Of a DNA stretch of 64,000 bases, positions 53,147 to 62,432 are shown one piece after another. Made by a program: the position numbers and the translations under genes. Origin of the DNA: Dyadobacter soli (lineage in GTDB: Bacteria > Bacteroidota > Bacteroidia > Cytophagales > Spirosomataceae); assembly GCF_900101885.1 (NCBI RefSeq), contig NZ_FNAN01000005.1:186001-250000 (forward strand), read 5' to 3'. Positions within the stretch are counted from its first letter, which is position 1. Each line of letters opens with the position of its first letter. The notes below the pieces were generated by a model, which saw nothing but the letters and a program-made list of their open reading frames with translations, was not told the origin of the DNA and ran no database searches.

Positions 53147-53896
53147 TTACAGCTTCCTCACAGACCAAACAATACCGTTGGTAGTGCCTGTACCTCCCAA
53201 ATTAACGTTTAAGGTCAGACCATTTGCTATGTATTGAAGATCCAGTACGTCGCCAGCATTCAGCGGAAGGTCTCCCGCGATGACAACCGTACCGCTTCCC
53301 AGGATAACCCTCAATGTCAGTACCAGCACGACGTTAACGTTCAGAATCGGGAAAAGCCCCGATAATGTTTCAGCATTGTTTACCCGCAAGGCTATCCTGG
53401 GGTTAACACCTGCTCCCAAAGTTACCGCAAGCGCCGCAAGCGTGGAATAGTTAACTGTGGCAGATACGTGATACCTGCCGGTGGTTGGTACTGTGTAGGT
53501 ACCTGCTACGGTGTTCAAGCCTGTTCCATCAGCATATAGCTGGTTGTATCCGGCAATCGTGCTACTTCCAGTCACGGACAGCGAAGCCAAAGTAGCGGTA
53601 AATCCGGCAGGAGCGGCAGCAACACCGTACATGAATGGTTGCCAGGTAGTTCCGTCAAAATAGTAGAAGCCTGCAGCGCCGTTGGTCTGATAAACCAGCA
53701 AACCTGTTGCCGGGCTTGCGATCGCTGTTCTTTCTGAATCAAGCATACGTGGAATCAAGGCACCTTTTGTGGTCGATTGCACGTCCAGTTGGGCACTGGC
53801 GTTAGGGCTGATCGTTCCTACACCCACCTGCGCTTGCGCCGTAAAGGCGAGAAGCAAAAGCAGGGCTGCAAGTAATGATTGATATCTTTTTTTCAT
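53147..53896 (-). CDS. Secreted protein with C-terminal jelly-roll (C1q/TNF-like) domain
   Basis: 249 aa with a signal peptide (cleavage near residue 22, QA-QVGVG). Residues about 23-90 are a conserved Bacteroidota module, with 'VGVGTISPNASAQLDVQS' and 'PRMLDSERTAI...[10 protein letters not shown]'. The C-terminal 150 residues, Gly/Thr/Val-rich with 'GTYTVPTTGRYHVSATV', look like a C1q/TNF-type trimeric jelly roll. Probably a surface-exposed adhesin or structural protein. It is paralogous at the N-terminus with the gene at 53930 and in one direction with it and the T9SS protein. Confidence 0.72.
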   Translation of the reverse strand: MKKRYQSLLAALLLLLAFTAQAQVGVGTISPNASAQLDVQSTTKGALIPRMLDSERTAIASPATGLLVYQTNGAAGFYYFDGTTWQPFMYGVAAAPAGFTATLASLSVTGSSTIAGYNQLYADGTGLNTVAGTYTVPTTGRYHVSATVNYSTLAALAVTLGAGVNPRIALRVNNAETLSGLFPILNVNVVLVLTLRVILGSGTVVIAGDLPLNAGDVLDLQYIANGLTLNVNLGGTGTTNGIVWSVRKL

Positions 53897-53929
53897 TGTA
53901 GTAGAGATTTAATGTTGTCAATAGTTCAG

Positions 53930-54757
53930 CTAGTTGATGCCAACACCCGCACTCGCATAGCCGGCGATGGTCGTTGCGATAAAGGAACCTGGTGCCGTTG
54001 CCGAATAGACCAGCAGCAACCGTGTACCCGCGGTAACAGGTATACTAAGGCCCGTGGTTAAGCCGGAGCTCACGGTACCGATTGCTACAAGACCCGTTAA
54101 TGCGGGTGCCAGTGTTACAATCGCTCCCGGAACCGGTGTGAAAATGTTACTGCTGGCAGGCGCGGAATAAAGCTGGGCCTGAATGGTCGCCGAAGCCCCT
54201 ATGAGGGTCAATGCTACGGTGTTGCTGAAAAATCCGGACATGGATGTGATCGTCCCATTGCGTGGCACCGCGAATGCCATGTTTGTCAGGGAAGTCGCAT
54301 CGATCGTACCTCCCAGCAATGACACCCCGGTAGCATTAGTGCCGAAGCCTAACACCGAGGTAGTTCCCACGAGCCCGCCGAGAAGGGTGGTCATCACAAC
54401 CGGCGTACCGGATGCGTAAGGGATAATAGCCGGATTCGCAACTGCCGGAGCGGTTTTCAGCGGAACCCATTCCGAACCGGTGTAATACCAGAAGCCCGCA
54501 TCGCCATTGGTTTGATAAACCAGCAAACCGGTTGCCGGAGAAGCGATGCCGGCACGCTCGGTGTCGAGCATACGCGGGATCAGCAAACCCTTGCCGGTAG
54601 ACTGGATGTCGAGTTGCGAACTACCATCGGGTGTGATAGTGCCGATACCTACCTGGGCATTGGCCGCGAAGGCAAACAATGCGAGCATCGCGGTCAGAAG
54701 AGCCCCTCGCCATTTTAAAGAACTATTAAGTGCGTTGAAGATATTTGATCTTTTCAT
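53930..54757 (-). CDS. Secreted protein with BclB-like exosporium glycoprotein C-terminal domain
   Basis: 275 aa, signal peptide ending near ANA-QVGIG. The N-terminal module (about 35-100: '[17 protein letters not shown]', '[17 protein letters not shown]') matches its neighbour at 53147. The C-terminal 165 residues read like the C-terminal domain of Bacillus exosporium glycoprotein BclB: '[20 protein letters not shown]', '[20 protein letters not shown]', '[16 protein letters not shown]', '[11 protein letters not shown]'. Such domains are stable trimeric surface folds. Probably displayed on the cell surface; a glycosylated collagen-like stalk is missing. Confidence 0.75.
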   Translation of the reverse strand: MKRSNIFNALNSSLKWRGALLTAMLALFAFAANAQVGIGTITPDGSSQLDIQSTGKGLLIPRMLDTERAGIASPATGLLVYQTNGDAGFWYYTGSEWVPLKTAPAVANPAIIPYASGTPVVMTTLLGGLVGTTSVLGFGTNATGVSLLGGTIDATSLTNMAFAVPRNGTITSMSGFFSNTVALTLIGASATIQAQLYSAPASSNIFTPVPGAIVTLAPALTGLVAIGTVSSGLTTGLSIPVTAGTRLLLVYSATAPGSFIATTIAGYASAGVGIN

Positions 54758-54771
54758 TGGAATGCAGGAGT

Positions 54772-55743
54772 TTATTGTTTGACAACTTTGAGGATCTGGG
54801 TCTTACCGGTTGCGGTTTCTACTTTCACCAGATAAGTACCCGCCGGATAGTTTTTCAAACTGAACTCCTGGCCCGGCTTGGGCTTCGACAATTCCAGGAC
54901 CGAACGGCCCGTCAGATCGATCACTTTCACACTCGCGAGTGCTTCTTTCGAACCAATGCGCAGCTTGTCTACCACCGGGTTCGGATAAGCGCTTACCATG
55001 CCCGCGTCTTCAAGTTTGAGCGATTCGATCGTGCTGTACGCGAAACTTCCGTCAAGATCCACCATTTTGAGGCGGTAGTATTGCCTGCCGTAGCGGTCGG
55101 CAATATCCCTGAACGAATACTCCCGTTTTCCAAAGCTCTCGGTAGCGGCTTTTACGGTACCCAGCGCGTTCCATTTTTTCAGGTCCTCGCTTTGCTGGAC
55201 CTCAAAATGGTCGCTGTTTTTCTCCTCGGAAGTCTGCCAGTAGAGCATAGTCGCATTCTCGACCCGTTTCGCCTGAAACACAACGAGGTTCACCGGTAGG
55301 GCGTCTTCCTGCCCTGCGGTAAGCGACGTAAAATTGGTCAGCGGCAGTGTGTTCGAAATGTAATGCTGGACGCCATTCACCGTGCTTCCCGTGGTCGATA
55401 CGAAGTTGGCATTACCGTGTTGAAGCTGTAATGTGCTTTCGGTGTTGCCGTTAAGCTCCGAGGCGCGGTAGAAAAACCCTGCAACGCCTGTGAAATCAAC
55501 CGGTGTGGTGAGGTTGTAAACCCTCGCAATGCCCGGCGGGTTACCCGCAATAGGCGTTGACGAAATCGTAAGCGTTTGCGATGTAAGCGTAAAATCGACG
55601 CTAGGTAGTAGCGTCAGGCTGTCGATAAAGACTTGCGTATTCCCCGCAACAAAAAAACCATCGGTCCCTGCGGTAAACTGCGCTTGCGCAGTTAGTGTGG
55701 AAAGTAAAGCAAGCTGGCAAAAAAATAGATAACGTTTCATCAT
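54772..55743 (-). CDS. Type IX secretion system target protein (T9SS type A sorting domain)
   Basis: About 323 aa from the ATG complementary to 55741-55743 (the next codon is also Met). The signal peptide ends near AQA-Q. The C-terminal T9SS type A domain is clear: '[16 protein letters not shown]', '[11 protein letters not shown]', '[21 protein letters not shown]'. Upstream of it is a fibronectin-like segment ('[19 protein letters not shown]'). It is exported across the outer membrane and probably anchored to LPS or released. It leads the minus-strand run 55743-53147 and may be cotranscribed with the two trimeric-domain genes, which lack the CTD themselves. Confidence 0.88.
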   Translation of the reverse strand: MMKRYLFFCQLALLSTLTAQAQFTAGTDGFFVAGNTQVFIDSLTLLPSVDFTLTSQTLTISSTPIAGNPPGIARVYNLTTPVDFTGVAGFFYRASELNGNTESTLQLQHGNANFVSTTGSTVNGVQHYISNTLPLTNFTSLTAGQEDALPVNLVVFQAKRVENATMLYWQTSEEKNSDHFEVQQSEDLKKWNALGTVKAATESFGKREYSFRDIADRYGRQYYRLKMVDLDGSFAYSTIESLKLEDAGMVSAYPNPVVDKLRIGSKEALASVKVIDLTGRSVLELSKPKPGQEFSLKNYPAGTYLVKVETATGKTQILKVVKQ

Positions 55744-55924
55744 AAGGACTGGGGTTTGTGAAAAAGAGAATATGATAATCAACTAAATGTATATAATCAT
55801 TTGAAGATTGTCACATTTTTTGATAAAATTATTTCTATAAATTAATCTCAATGGTGAATGTAGTTTGTAGAGATATATTTATAAGTAACCACTATACTAG
55901 TTGTAAAAGGATTTTTTTGAGCAA

Positions 55925-55954
55925 AAAATTAGGGTAAGGTGCATTCCGGTTGTC
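55925..55954 (+). promoter_or_regulatory. Candidate ECF sigma promoter of the second surface-repeat gene
   Basis: AAAATTAGGGTAAG (55925-55938), seven bases, CCGGTTGTC (55946-55954): identical to 49583-49612. A short inverted repeat GTGCAT (55939-55944) / ATGCAC (55961-55966) spans it, as the terminator hairpin does at the first copy. It lies about 96 bp before ATG 56051. Confidence 0.65.
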
Positions 55955-56050
55955 GGTTAAATGCACACGGTTTGAAACCGGTCGAATTGAAGGCCTGCAA
56001 GGGAATCGGGGCGCGTGTGCATTTCAACAATCTGTATAAATGCATTATCC

Positions 56051-57151
56051 ATGAAAAATTTGCTTAATAATCCATCCGCACTGTTTGCAGCCATCCTATT
56101 GATCATGACGCTCCCGTTTCGCGCCACAGCCCAGCGCGACAGCACGGCCGCGATACATATCGGTTTTATTTATCCGGTAAGTTCCAATGGCAAGCAGGCC
56201 GCTTCCATTACCAACCGGTTTTCCTTACATGCAATCGCAGGTCTTTCCAAAGCGGAAACAGGTGCTTCGATTGCCGGAGTCGCCAATGTGGTGAAACAGG
56301 ATGTGGGCGGCGTACAAATGGCCGGTGCGGCTAATGTGATCGGAGGATCGGCGAGTGGGGTACAAATGGCGGGCGTAGCAAACGTAATCGGCGGCTCAGC
56401 CAAAGGCGCTCAGCTGGCTGGCTTTGCCAATGTTACCGGCGGCGAGGCACAGGGAGCGCAGCTTGCGGGCTTTCTGAACCTCTCAGAATCAGCAGGTGCC
56501 GCGCAAATAGCCGGTTTTGCCAACATTGCCAAAAAGAATGCAAAAGGTTTGCAGCTCGCTGGATTTGTGAATAAAGGGAATGAGGTAAATGCCCAGGTAG
56601 CCGGTTTCGCCAACGTAGCCAAAAAAGTGAAAGGCATTCAGCTGGCCGGTTTCATCAATATCGCCGATAGCAGCGATTACCCGATAGCGATCTTCAACTT
56701 CATTAAAAACGGTGAAAAATCGGTCGCGTTTACCATCGACGAAACGATGACCGGCATTGTTTCCTTCCGCTCCGGCGGGCGCGTGCTGTACGGGATCGCG
56801 GGTGTCGGGTACAATTTCAAAGACAATCCGAAGGCCATGTATGCCGCAGAGGGTGGGTTAGGGGCTCACATCCCGTTGGCCAGCAGCTTGCGAATTAATT
56901 TGGAGGCTGTCGGTACCGCGCTTACGGATTTCCACGGAGGAAGTTACAACAAGAATTCGCTTCGCGTGCTGCCTGCATTGAAGCTGGGCAACCGTTTCGA
57001 AGCATTCGCCGGCCCGACGCTTAATTATGTGTCGTACGAGCGTGAGAACGACTATGATTTTATCAAAAAATACATCTGGAAAAATAATAGCTCCAAAGAC
57101 TTCCAGGGCGTTTTCGTAGGGTTTAACGCGGGCTTGCAGTATATATTCTGA
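56051..57151 (+). CDS. LA_2272-type surface-repeat protein with C-terminal beta-barrel
   Basis: 366 aa from ATG 56051, which begins the signal peptide (cleavage near TAQ-R at residue 28). The centre (about 73-225) holds about nine repeats of near-20 residues of the form G(V/A)Q(M/L/I)AGFAN. The C-terminal 140 residues resemble an eight-stranded outer-membrane barrel ('LYGIAGVGYNFKDN', 'AGPTLNYVSYE', ending 'GLQYIF'). It is a paralogue of the C-terminal part of the STN protein at 51253, without the STN domain. Transcribed from the candidate ECF promoter; overlaps the acyltransferase start by one base. Confidence 0.8.
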   Translation: MKNLLNNPSALFAAILLIMTLPFRATAQRDSTAAIHIGFIYPVSSNGKQAASITNRFSLHAIAGLSKAETGASIAGVANVVKQDVGGVQMAGAANVIGGSASGVQMAGVANVIGGSAKGAQLAGFANVTGGEAQGAQLAGFLNLSESAGAAQIAGFANIAKKNAKGLQLAGFVNKGNEVNAQVAGFANVAKKVKGIQLAGFINIADSSDYPIAIFNFIKNGEKSVAFTIDETMTGIVSFRSGGRVLYGIAGVGYNFKDNPKAMYAAEGGLGAHIPLASSLRINLEAVGTALTDFHGGSYNKNSLRVLPALKLGNRFEAFAGPTLNYVSYERENDYDFIKKYIWKNNSSKDFQGVFVGFNAGLQYIF

Positions 57152-58020
57152 TGCAGGCGCTCCGGTTCAGGCTGGCCCTCTGGGGCTGGCGCTCCCTTTC
57201 TGACCTGATTTTCCTGGTCCTGTTCAAACTATGGCCCTACCGTCGCCATATGGTGCTCCTGAACATGGCCCGGTGCTTTCCGACACGCTCCGAAAAGGAA
57301 ATCCGCCAAATGGTCACGGCATACTTCCGCCACCTGGCCGACCTCATCGTGGAGCCGTTCATGATCGGCGGCGTCACGCGGGGCAGTCTCGGGAAGTTGG
57401 TCAGCTACGAGAATACCGCGTTGATCGACCGGCTCTTGCGTGAGAAAAAGCATATTGTCCTTATGGCCTCGCATTATGGCAGTTGGGAATACCTGCTGTC
57501 GCTGCCGCTCCAAGCCGATTGCCAGGTGCTGGCGGCGTACTCGCCCGTTTCGAATAAATGGCTGAACAACTTGCTCCTGAAAATGCGGGGCCGTTTCGGG
57601 GCGGTAATGATCCCGAAATCGGAATGGTACCGGCGCACATTGGGCTGGAATGCGAATGCTTCGGCCATATTCGTCACCATCGCGGACCAGCGACCGCCGG
57701 AGTCGGGCAAGTATTATCTCAACTTCATGAACCGTAAAACCTTCGTGCAATCCGGAGCGGCACGCATTGCGGTGCATCGCGACTGCGCGGTGGTGTACCT
57801 CGATGTGACCAAAAAGGAGCGGAACGCTTATCATTTCAGGTTCCGGCTCATCACCTCCCAGGCCCGTGAACTGGGCGAGGCAGGCATTATGGAACATTAT
57901 TATAAAGCGCTGGAAAACACTATCGAACGCCAGCCGGAGCTTTGGCTTTGGTCGCATAACCGCTGGAAATTTCACTCGCGGCAGGGCCAGAAGCCGGTCA
58001 ACGCCCTGAAATTGTTGTAA
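57151..58020 (+). CDS. LpxL/HtrB-family lipid A acyltransferase-like protein
   Basis: 289 aa. One N-terminal hydrophobic segment (about 10-28). The acyltransferase motif H-x4-E is His108-Glu113 in 'MASHYGSWEYL'. 'IADQRPPESGKYYLNFMNR' is the second conserved block. Members transfer a fatty acyl chain to lipid A or related lipids at the inner membrane. Translational coupling to the surface-repeat gene (TGATG overlap) places it in the same candidate sigma regulon, so envelope remodelling may accompany surface-protein production. Confidence 0.88.
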   Translation: MQALRFRLALWGWRSLSDLIFLVLFKLWPYRRHMVLLNMARCFPTRSEKEIRQMVTAYFRHLADLIVEPFMIGGVTRGSLGKLVSYENTALIDRLLREKKHIVLMASHYGSWEYLLSLPLQADCQVLAAYSPVSNKWLNNLLLKMRGRFGAVMIPKSEWYRRTLGWNANASAIFVTIADQRPPESGKYYLNFMNRKTFVQSGAARIAVHRDCAVVYLDVTKKERNAYHFRFRLITSQARELGEAGIMEHYYKALENTIERQPELWLWSHNRWKFHSRQGQKPVNALKLL

Positions 58021-58175
58021 TATTCAGCAAAGGGTAGGTCTTTTCCCCAACCTGCGATTTTTACATAGTTTTTATAAATAATTTAAAATGAGTGTTTTGT
58101 GTAAAATAGGTTTTTGTAGGAACCATAATTTTACGACGGGGCGGTCAAACCAATTATTTACAAAAACAAAGCATT

Positions 58176-58661
58176 ATGAGAAAATTAGCATTCATGGGTG
58201 TGTTTGTGATCGCCGGGATGGTGGCTGCATGTAGTGACGACGACAATCCGACAGACCCGACTCCCGTATTGCCCGAACTGAAAGTGTCCACAACGCTTTC
58301 CGGCGCAAACGAGGTGCCCGCTAATCCATCAACAGCTACCGGTTCAGTAGATGGAACGCTCGACCAGGAGACGAGGATTTTGAGCCTCAACATCATGTAC
58401 AGCGACTCCGCGGCATCGGATTCGGCATCGTCCGATTCGGTATTCACGCCTACGGCATGGCACATCCACAAGGCGCCGGTAGATTCGGCAGGTGCGGTCG
58501 TGATCGACTTCGGCACCGATTTCAAAACACCCTTCACATTTAAAGACACTCTTACCGAGGCACAAGTGGCCGACCTGAAAGCTGGTTTGTATTATGTAAA
58601 CATCCATACAGCCAAATATCCGACCGGCGAAATCAGGGGCCAGCTGAAAGCTGAGGAATAA
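58176..58661 (+). CDS. CHRD-domain lipoprotein
   Basis: 161 aa. The signal peptide ends in a lipobox with Cys19 (VAAC). The remainder is a CHRD domain: 'VSTTLSGANEVPANPSTATGS', 'WHIHKAPV' and 'YYVNIHTAKYPTGEIRGQL' (shown in parts). CHRD proteins occur in many bacteria, with unknown function; they probably bind metals or ligands at the cell surface. It stands alone, between the acyltransferase and convergent alaS. Confidence 0.88.
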   Translation: MRKLAFMGVFVIAGMVAACSDDDNPTDPTPVLPELKVSTTLSGANEVPANPSTATGSVDGTLDQETRILSLNIMYSDSAASDSASSDSVFTPTAWHIHKAPVDSAGAVVIDFGTDFKTPFTFKDTLTEAQVADLKAGLYYVNIHTAKYPTGEIRGQLKAEE

Positions 58662-58698
58662 CCCACCGATTGTGCACTGTTATGGTGCAAAAAAAGAG

Positions 58699-58725
58699 AG
58701 AGCGGCTCCGCGAGGACGCCGCTCT
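58699..58725 (-). terminator. Intrinsic terminator of alaS (possibly bidirectional)
   Basis: AGAGCGGC (58699-58706) and GCCGCTCT (58718-58725) form an eight-bp stem. On the minus strand it is followed by CTCTTTTTTT, a strong U-tract; on the plus strand by TCTTGTT, weaker. It lies between the CHRD gene and convergent alaS. Confidence 0.75.
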
Positions 58726-58758
58726 TCTTGTTATGAGCTGATAAGTAGTAGTACTTGT

Positions 58759-61413
58759 TTAAAAAAGGCCTTTCGCTTTGTCAAGAGCCGCATCCAGCCC
58801 GCTCGCATCGGAACCGCCCGCTGTGGCGAAGAATGGCTGGCCGCCGCCGCCGCCGCGGATATCTTTCGCGAGATCTTTCACGATCTTGCCTGCGTTAAGC
58901 CCGGTTTCCTGCACGATATTCTCGGCGATGAATACCGAAAGCTGCGGCTTGCCGCCGATCTCGGCGCCAAACACGGCGATCAGGTTCTCTACCTGGTCAC
59001 GGAGCTCGTAGGAGAGTTGTTTCAACGAATCCGCGCTTGGTACATCCACTTTCTGCACGATCAGGTTGAAAGTGCTGTGGGACTCCATATTTGTTACCAA
59101 TGCAAGTTTCAATGCCTGGATCTTCTCGTTTTCGAGCGCGGCGATCTTTTTCTGCAATGCAGAGCGCTCTTCGATCAGGCTTTCTACCGCTTTCACGAGA
59201 TCCGATGGTCCTTTGAGCAAATCTTTGATTGTATTCAAAGTCTCCTCCTGCTGGCGCATCAGTTCCAATGCCTTTTCACCGGTTACGGCTTCTACACGGC
59301 GCACACCCGCCGATACGGAACCTTCTGAAATGAATTTGAACACACCGATCTCGCCCGTCGAAGGCACGTGCGTACCCCCGCAAAGCTCGAACGAGAATTT
59401 AGGGTCGAAGATGATCAGGCGCACGAAATCGCCATATTTCTCTCCAAAAGTAGCCGTAGCACCCGCATCCAGCGCCTGCTGAATAGGCACATTGCGTCTT
59501 TCATCCAATGCAATGTTCTCACGGATTTTCTCGTTCACACGGTCCTCGATCTTCCGCAACTCCTCGTCAGTCACTTTCGAGAAGTGGGCAAAGTCGAAAC
59601 GCAGTACTTCATCGTTCAGGAAAGAGCCTTTCTGGCTCACATGCGTACCCAGCACCTCGCGCATAGACGAGAGCATTAGGTGCGTAGCCGTGTGGTTCGA
59701 CTTGATTTTGTTGCGGCGCCCGGTATCGATTTTTGCAGTAACAATGCCCGCTCCCGACAATGCCTCATCCAGGTTCTTATCCCGCGAAACATGCACAAAA
59801 AGGTCGTTCTCCTTCTTGGTGTCCACAATCGCAATCGTCCTTTCTCCTTCCTCCTTACTCCCCAAAATTAAAGTACCGGTATCTCCAACCTGTCCCCCCA
59901 TTTCGGCGTAGAAAGGCGTGCGGTCCAATACAATATGGTATTCTTCACCCGTCTTGGTTTTTACCTTGCGGTATTTTACGATGTGGCTGTGTGTTTCTTC
60001 GAAATCATAACCGAGAAATTCCACGCCGTCGGACTCGCGGAGCTCGATCCAGTCGGTCGCTTCTTTAGCGGCATCCTGGCGGGAGCGTTTTTTCTGCTCT
60101 GCCAATGCGTCCTGGTAACCGGTTTCGTCGATCTGGAAGCTTTTTTCACGGGCGATCAACGCGGTAAGGTCGACGGGGAAGCCGAAAGTGTCGCTCAATT
60201 CGAACACCTCGTTGCCCGGAATTGTGTTAATGCCCTTTTCTTTCAAACCGGACATAATGCTGTCGAGTCTTTTCAAACCCGATTCCAGCGTGCGCAGGAA
60301 GCTCTTTTCTTCTTCCAAAATCACGCGCGTCACAAATTCTTCCTGGTCTTTCAATTCCGTGAACACATCCTTGAACTGCTCGGCCAGTACCGACACCAGC
60401 TTGTGGAAGAATGGCTCCTGGAAGCCCAGGTAGGAGTACCCGTAACGTACCGCGCGGCGCAGAATGCGGCGGATCACATAACCCGCTTTTACATTCGAAG
60501 GCAACTGCCCGTCGGTGATCGCGAACGAAACCGCGCGGATGTGATCGGAAATCACGCGCATCGCGATGTCCGCGAACGGCTCGTCGTTTTGTCCGTATTT
60601 TTTGCCCGAAAGCGTTTCCAGCACCTGAATGGTATTCTGGAAAACGTCGGTATCATAATTCGATGTTTTTTGCTGGATAGCCATGCAAAGGCGCTCGAAA
60701 CCCATGCCGGTGTCGACGTGCGTCGAAGGAAGCGGGATCAGCGAACCGTCGGCCTTGCGCTCGAACTGCATGAATACCAGGTTCCAGATTTCGACCACCT
60801 GCGGGTGGTCGTTGTTCACAAGCGACTTGCCCGACACTTCTGCTACTTCCGCCGGTGAACGTAAATCGATATGGATTTCCGAGCATGGGCCGCAAGGACC
60901 GGTGTCGCCCATTTCCCAGAAGTTGTCCTTTTTATTACCGAGGATAATGCGCTCTTCGCCCACAATGCCTTTCCAGAGATCCCAGGCTTCCTGGTCAAAT
61001 GGTACGCCATCGGCTTCATTTCCTTCAAATACAGATACATACAGCCTGTCTTTCGGGAGTTGGTATACGCCCGTGAGCAGCTCCCACGCCCAGGCGATCG
61101 CCTCTTTCTTGAAATAATCACCAAACGACCAGTTGCCGAGCATTTCGAACATCGTATGGTGATAGGTATCAAAACCCACATCTTCGAGGTCGTTATGCTT
61201 TCCTGACACGCGCAGGCACTTTTGCGTATCGGCGATCCGGCGCGAAGGAGGCGTGCCGTTGCCGAGGAAAAAGTCCTTGAACTGCGCCATCCCCGAGTTG
61301 TTGAACATCAGCGTGGGGTCGTTCTTGGCTACCAGTGGCGCCGAGGGTACTATTAAATGCTCTTTGCTGCGGAAAAAATCAAGAAAAGCCTGACGTATTT
61401 GATGCGAGGTCAT
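58759..61413 (-). CDS. alaS: Alanine--tRNA ligase
   Basis: 884 aa from the ATG complementary to 61411-61413, where the conserved AlaRS N-terminus 'TSHQIRQAFLDFFRSKEH' begins; an earlier Met at 61482 would overlap the DUF4249 gene. Class II motifs: 'PSAPLVAKNDPTLMFNNSGM' (two pieces) and 'GNWSFGDYFKKEAI'. Editing-domain metal ligands: 'SNHTATHLM' and 'CGGTHVPSTG'. A Gly-rich C-terminal C-Ala domain ('DIRGGGGGQP') is complete. A perfect TACCTTTG box is 44 bases upstream. Confidence 0.98.
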   Translation of the reverse strand: MTSHQIRQAFLDFFRSKEHLIVPSAPLVAKNDPTLMFNNSGMAQFKDFFLGNGTPPSRRIADTQKCLRVSGKHNDLEDVGFDTYHHTMFEMLGNWSFGDYFKKEAIAWAWELLTGVYQLPKDRLYVSVFEGNEADGVPFDQEAWDLWKGIVGEERIILGNKKDNFWEMGDTGPCGPCSEIHIDLRSPAEVAEVSGKSLVNNDHPQVVEIWNLVFMQFERKADGSLIPLPSTHVDTGMGFERLCMAIQQKTSNYDTDVFQNTIQVLETLSGKKYGQNDEPFADIAMRVISDHIRAVSFAITDGQLPSNVKAGYVIRRILRRAVRYGYSYLGFQEPFFHKLVSVLAEQFKDVFTELKDQEEFVTRVILEEEKSFLRTLESGLKRLDSIMSGLKEKGINTIPGNEVFELSDTFGFPVDLTALIAREKSFQIDETGYQDALAEQKKRSRQDAAKEATDWIELRESDGVEFLGYDFEETHSHIVKYRKVKTKTGEEYHIVLDRTPFYAEMGGQVGDTGTLILGSKEEGERTIAIVDTKKENDLFVHVSRDKNLDEALSGAGIVTAKIDTGRRNKIKSNHTATHLMLSSMREVLGTHVSQKGSFLNDEVLRFDFAHFSKVTDEELRKIEDRVNEKIRENIALDERRNVPIQQALDAGATATFGEKYGDFVRLIIFDPKFSFELCGGTHVPSTGEIGVFKFISEGSVSAGVRRVEAVTGEKALELMRQQEETLNTIKDLLKGPSDLVKAVESLIEERSALQKKIAALENEKIQALKLALVTNMESHSTFNLIVQKVDVPSADSLKQLSYELRDQVENLIAVFGAEIGGKPQLSVFIAENIVQETGLNAGKIVKDLAKDIRGGGGGQPFFATAGGSDASGLDAALDKAKGLF

Positions 61414-61456
61414 TGTGTCTGTTTTGGTACTGCTAAATCCAATATGAAATTGGGCG

Positions 61457-61464
61457 CAAAGGTA
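61457..61464 (-). promoter_or_regulatory. Candidate -7 box of alaS
   Basis: TACCTTTG on the minus strand is a perfect TAnnTTTG box. The position of the -33 element reads CTG instead of TTG. Predicted start near 61450, leader about 37 bases. Confidence 0.42.
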
Positions 61465-61478
61465 ACTAAAAATCTCGA

Positions 61479-62429
61479 TCATTCAGGTTGATAGACGAGC
61501 TTTCCGGCATTGTATGCCCCAAAACAGCCGAGGCCGCCTTCGATGTTGGTAAAGATCAGGTAAGGTTCTGTAAATGGATTCGCGTTGTCTTCCCGCTCGT
61601 CCAGCGAGTGGTGGTATTTGAAATAATTTTCATCGGTATTGAACAATTCTATCGTAATTGACTTTAATGTTGGCTTTGGCTTTACCTGACTTTCCACTCC
61701 ATCGCTGTAAGTCCGTGGTGTAGGCATAGCCAACTGGCCAGGTGGCGAAAAGAAGGTAGTCCCGTCCAAATCCTGATCCTGCTGCAATTCTTTATTGACT
61801 GAATGTCGGTCCCAATAAAAACCTAATCGGCTTGTCATCCTTTTTTCGGTTTCCTTGCCGTTTACAAACCCATCGCCGACGCTATGTTCAATTGTCATGT
61901 AGGCATTAGTCCTGTAATAGTTTTTTTCGCCGGGTGTGTCCTTCCAATTCATATTCAATTGCACCAATTCTATCCCATCCAACTTGTGATGCCTGGCTTC
62001 TAATGGGCTGATTTCGTAGGAATTAATGACTGGTGTGACGCCCGGTACTTTACACTGCGCTTTCACAACTCTTACGCCATGAGAAACTTCTAAATGGTAG
62101 GTGCCGCCGGCCAGGATTGTGAATTTGTCGGCTGGGAGTGTGTAAGTTTTTGTCGTTTCATTAAAAGGCACTATTGCTTCGTGCGCATCGTCTGAGATTT
62201 TTACCGTCGCATCTTCAATGGATTCAACAGAGGCGTTGGACCGGTGAAATAATGGTAATGACTCAGTTACCAATACATTGATGTATTCGGCCTGAGGAGA
62301 GATAAATGATTGCACTACGAGTTTCGACCCGGCTTTGGGTAGTTTGGATGGAGAGATGTTGGTCACCATGGATTCGCAACCGACGATGAGCGCCATTTGC
62401 AGAAGTAAAATGAAGCGGGATGTTTTCAT
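61479..62429 (-). CDS. DUF4249 domain lipoprotein
   Basis: 316 aa. Signal peptide with lipobox Cys18 (ALIVGC). The beginning, 'LPKAGSKLVVQSFISPQAEYINV', and a Greek-key-like beta-rich body are typical of DUF4249 proteins, which accompany TonB-dependent receptors in Bacteroidota as SusD does, but with a different fold. It starts three bases after the receptor gene stop, so they are cotranscribed. The substrate of the pair is unknown. Confidence 0.88.
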   Translation of the reverse strand: MKTSRFILLLQMALIVGCESMVTNISPSKLPKAGSKLVVQSFISPQAEYINVLVTESLPLFHRSNASVESIEDATVKISDDAHEAIVPFNETTKTYTLPADKFTILAGGTYHLEVSHGVRVVKAQCKVPGVTPVINSYEISPLEARHHKLDGIELVQLNMNWKDTPGEKNYYRTNAYMTIEHSVGDGFVNGKETEKRMTSRLGFYWDRHSVNKELQQDQDLDGTTFFSPPGQLAMPTPRTYSDGVESQVKPKPTLKSITIELFNTDENYFKYHHSLDEREDNANPFTEPYLIFTNIEGGLGCFGAYNAGKLVYQPE

Positions 62430-62432
62430 GGC

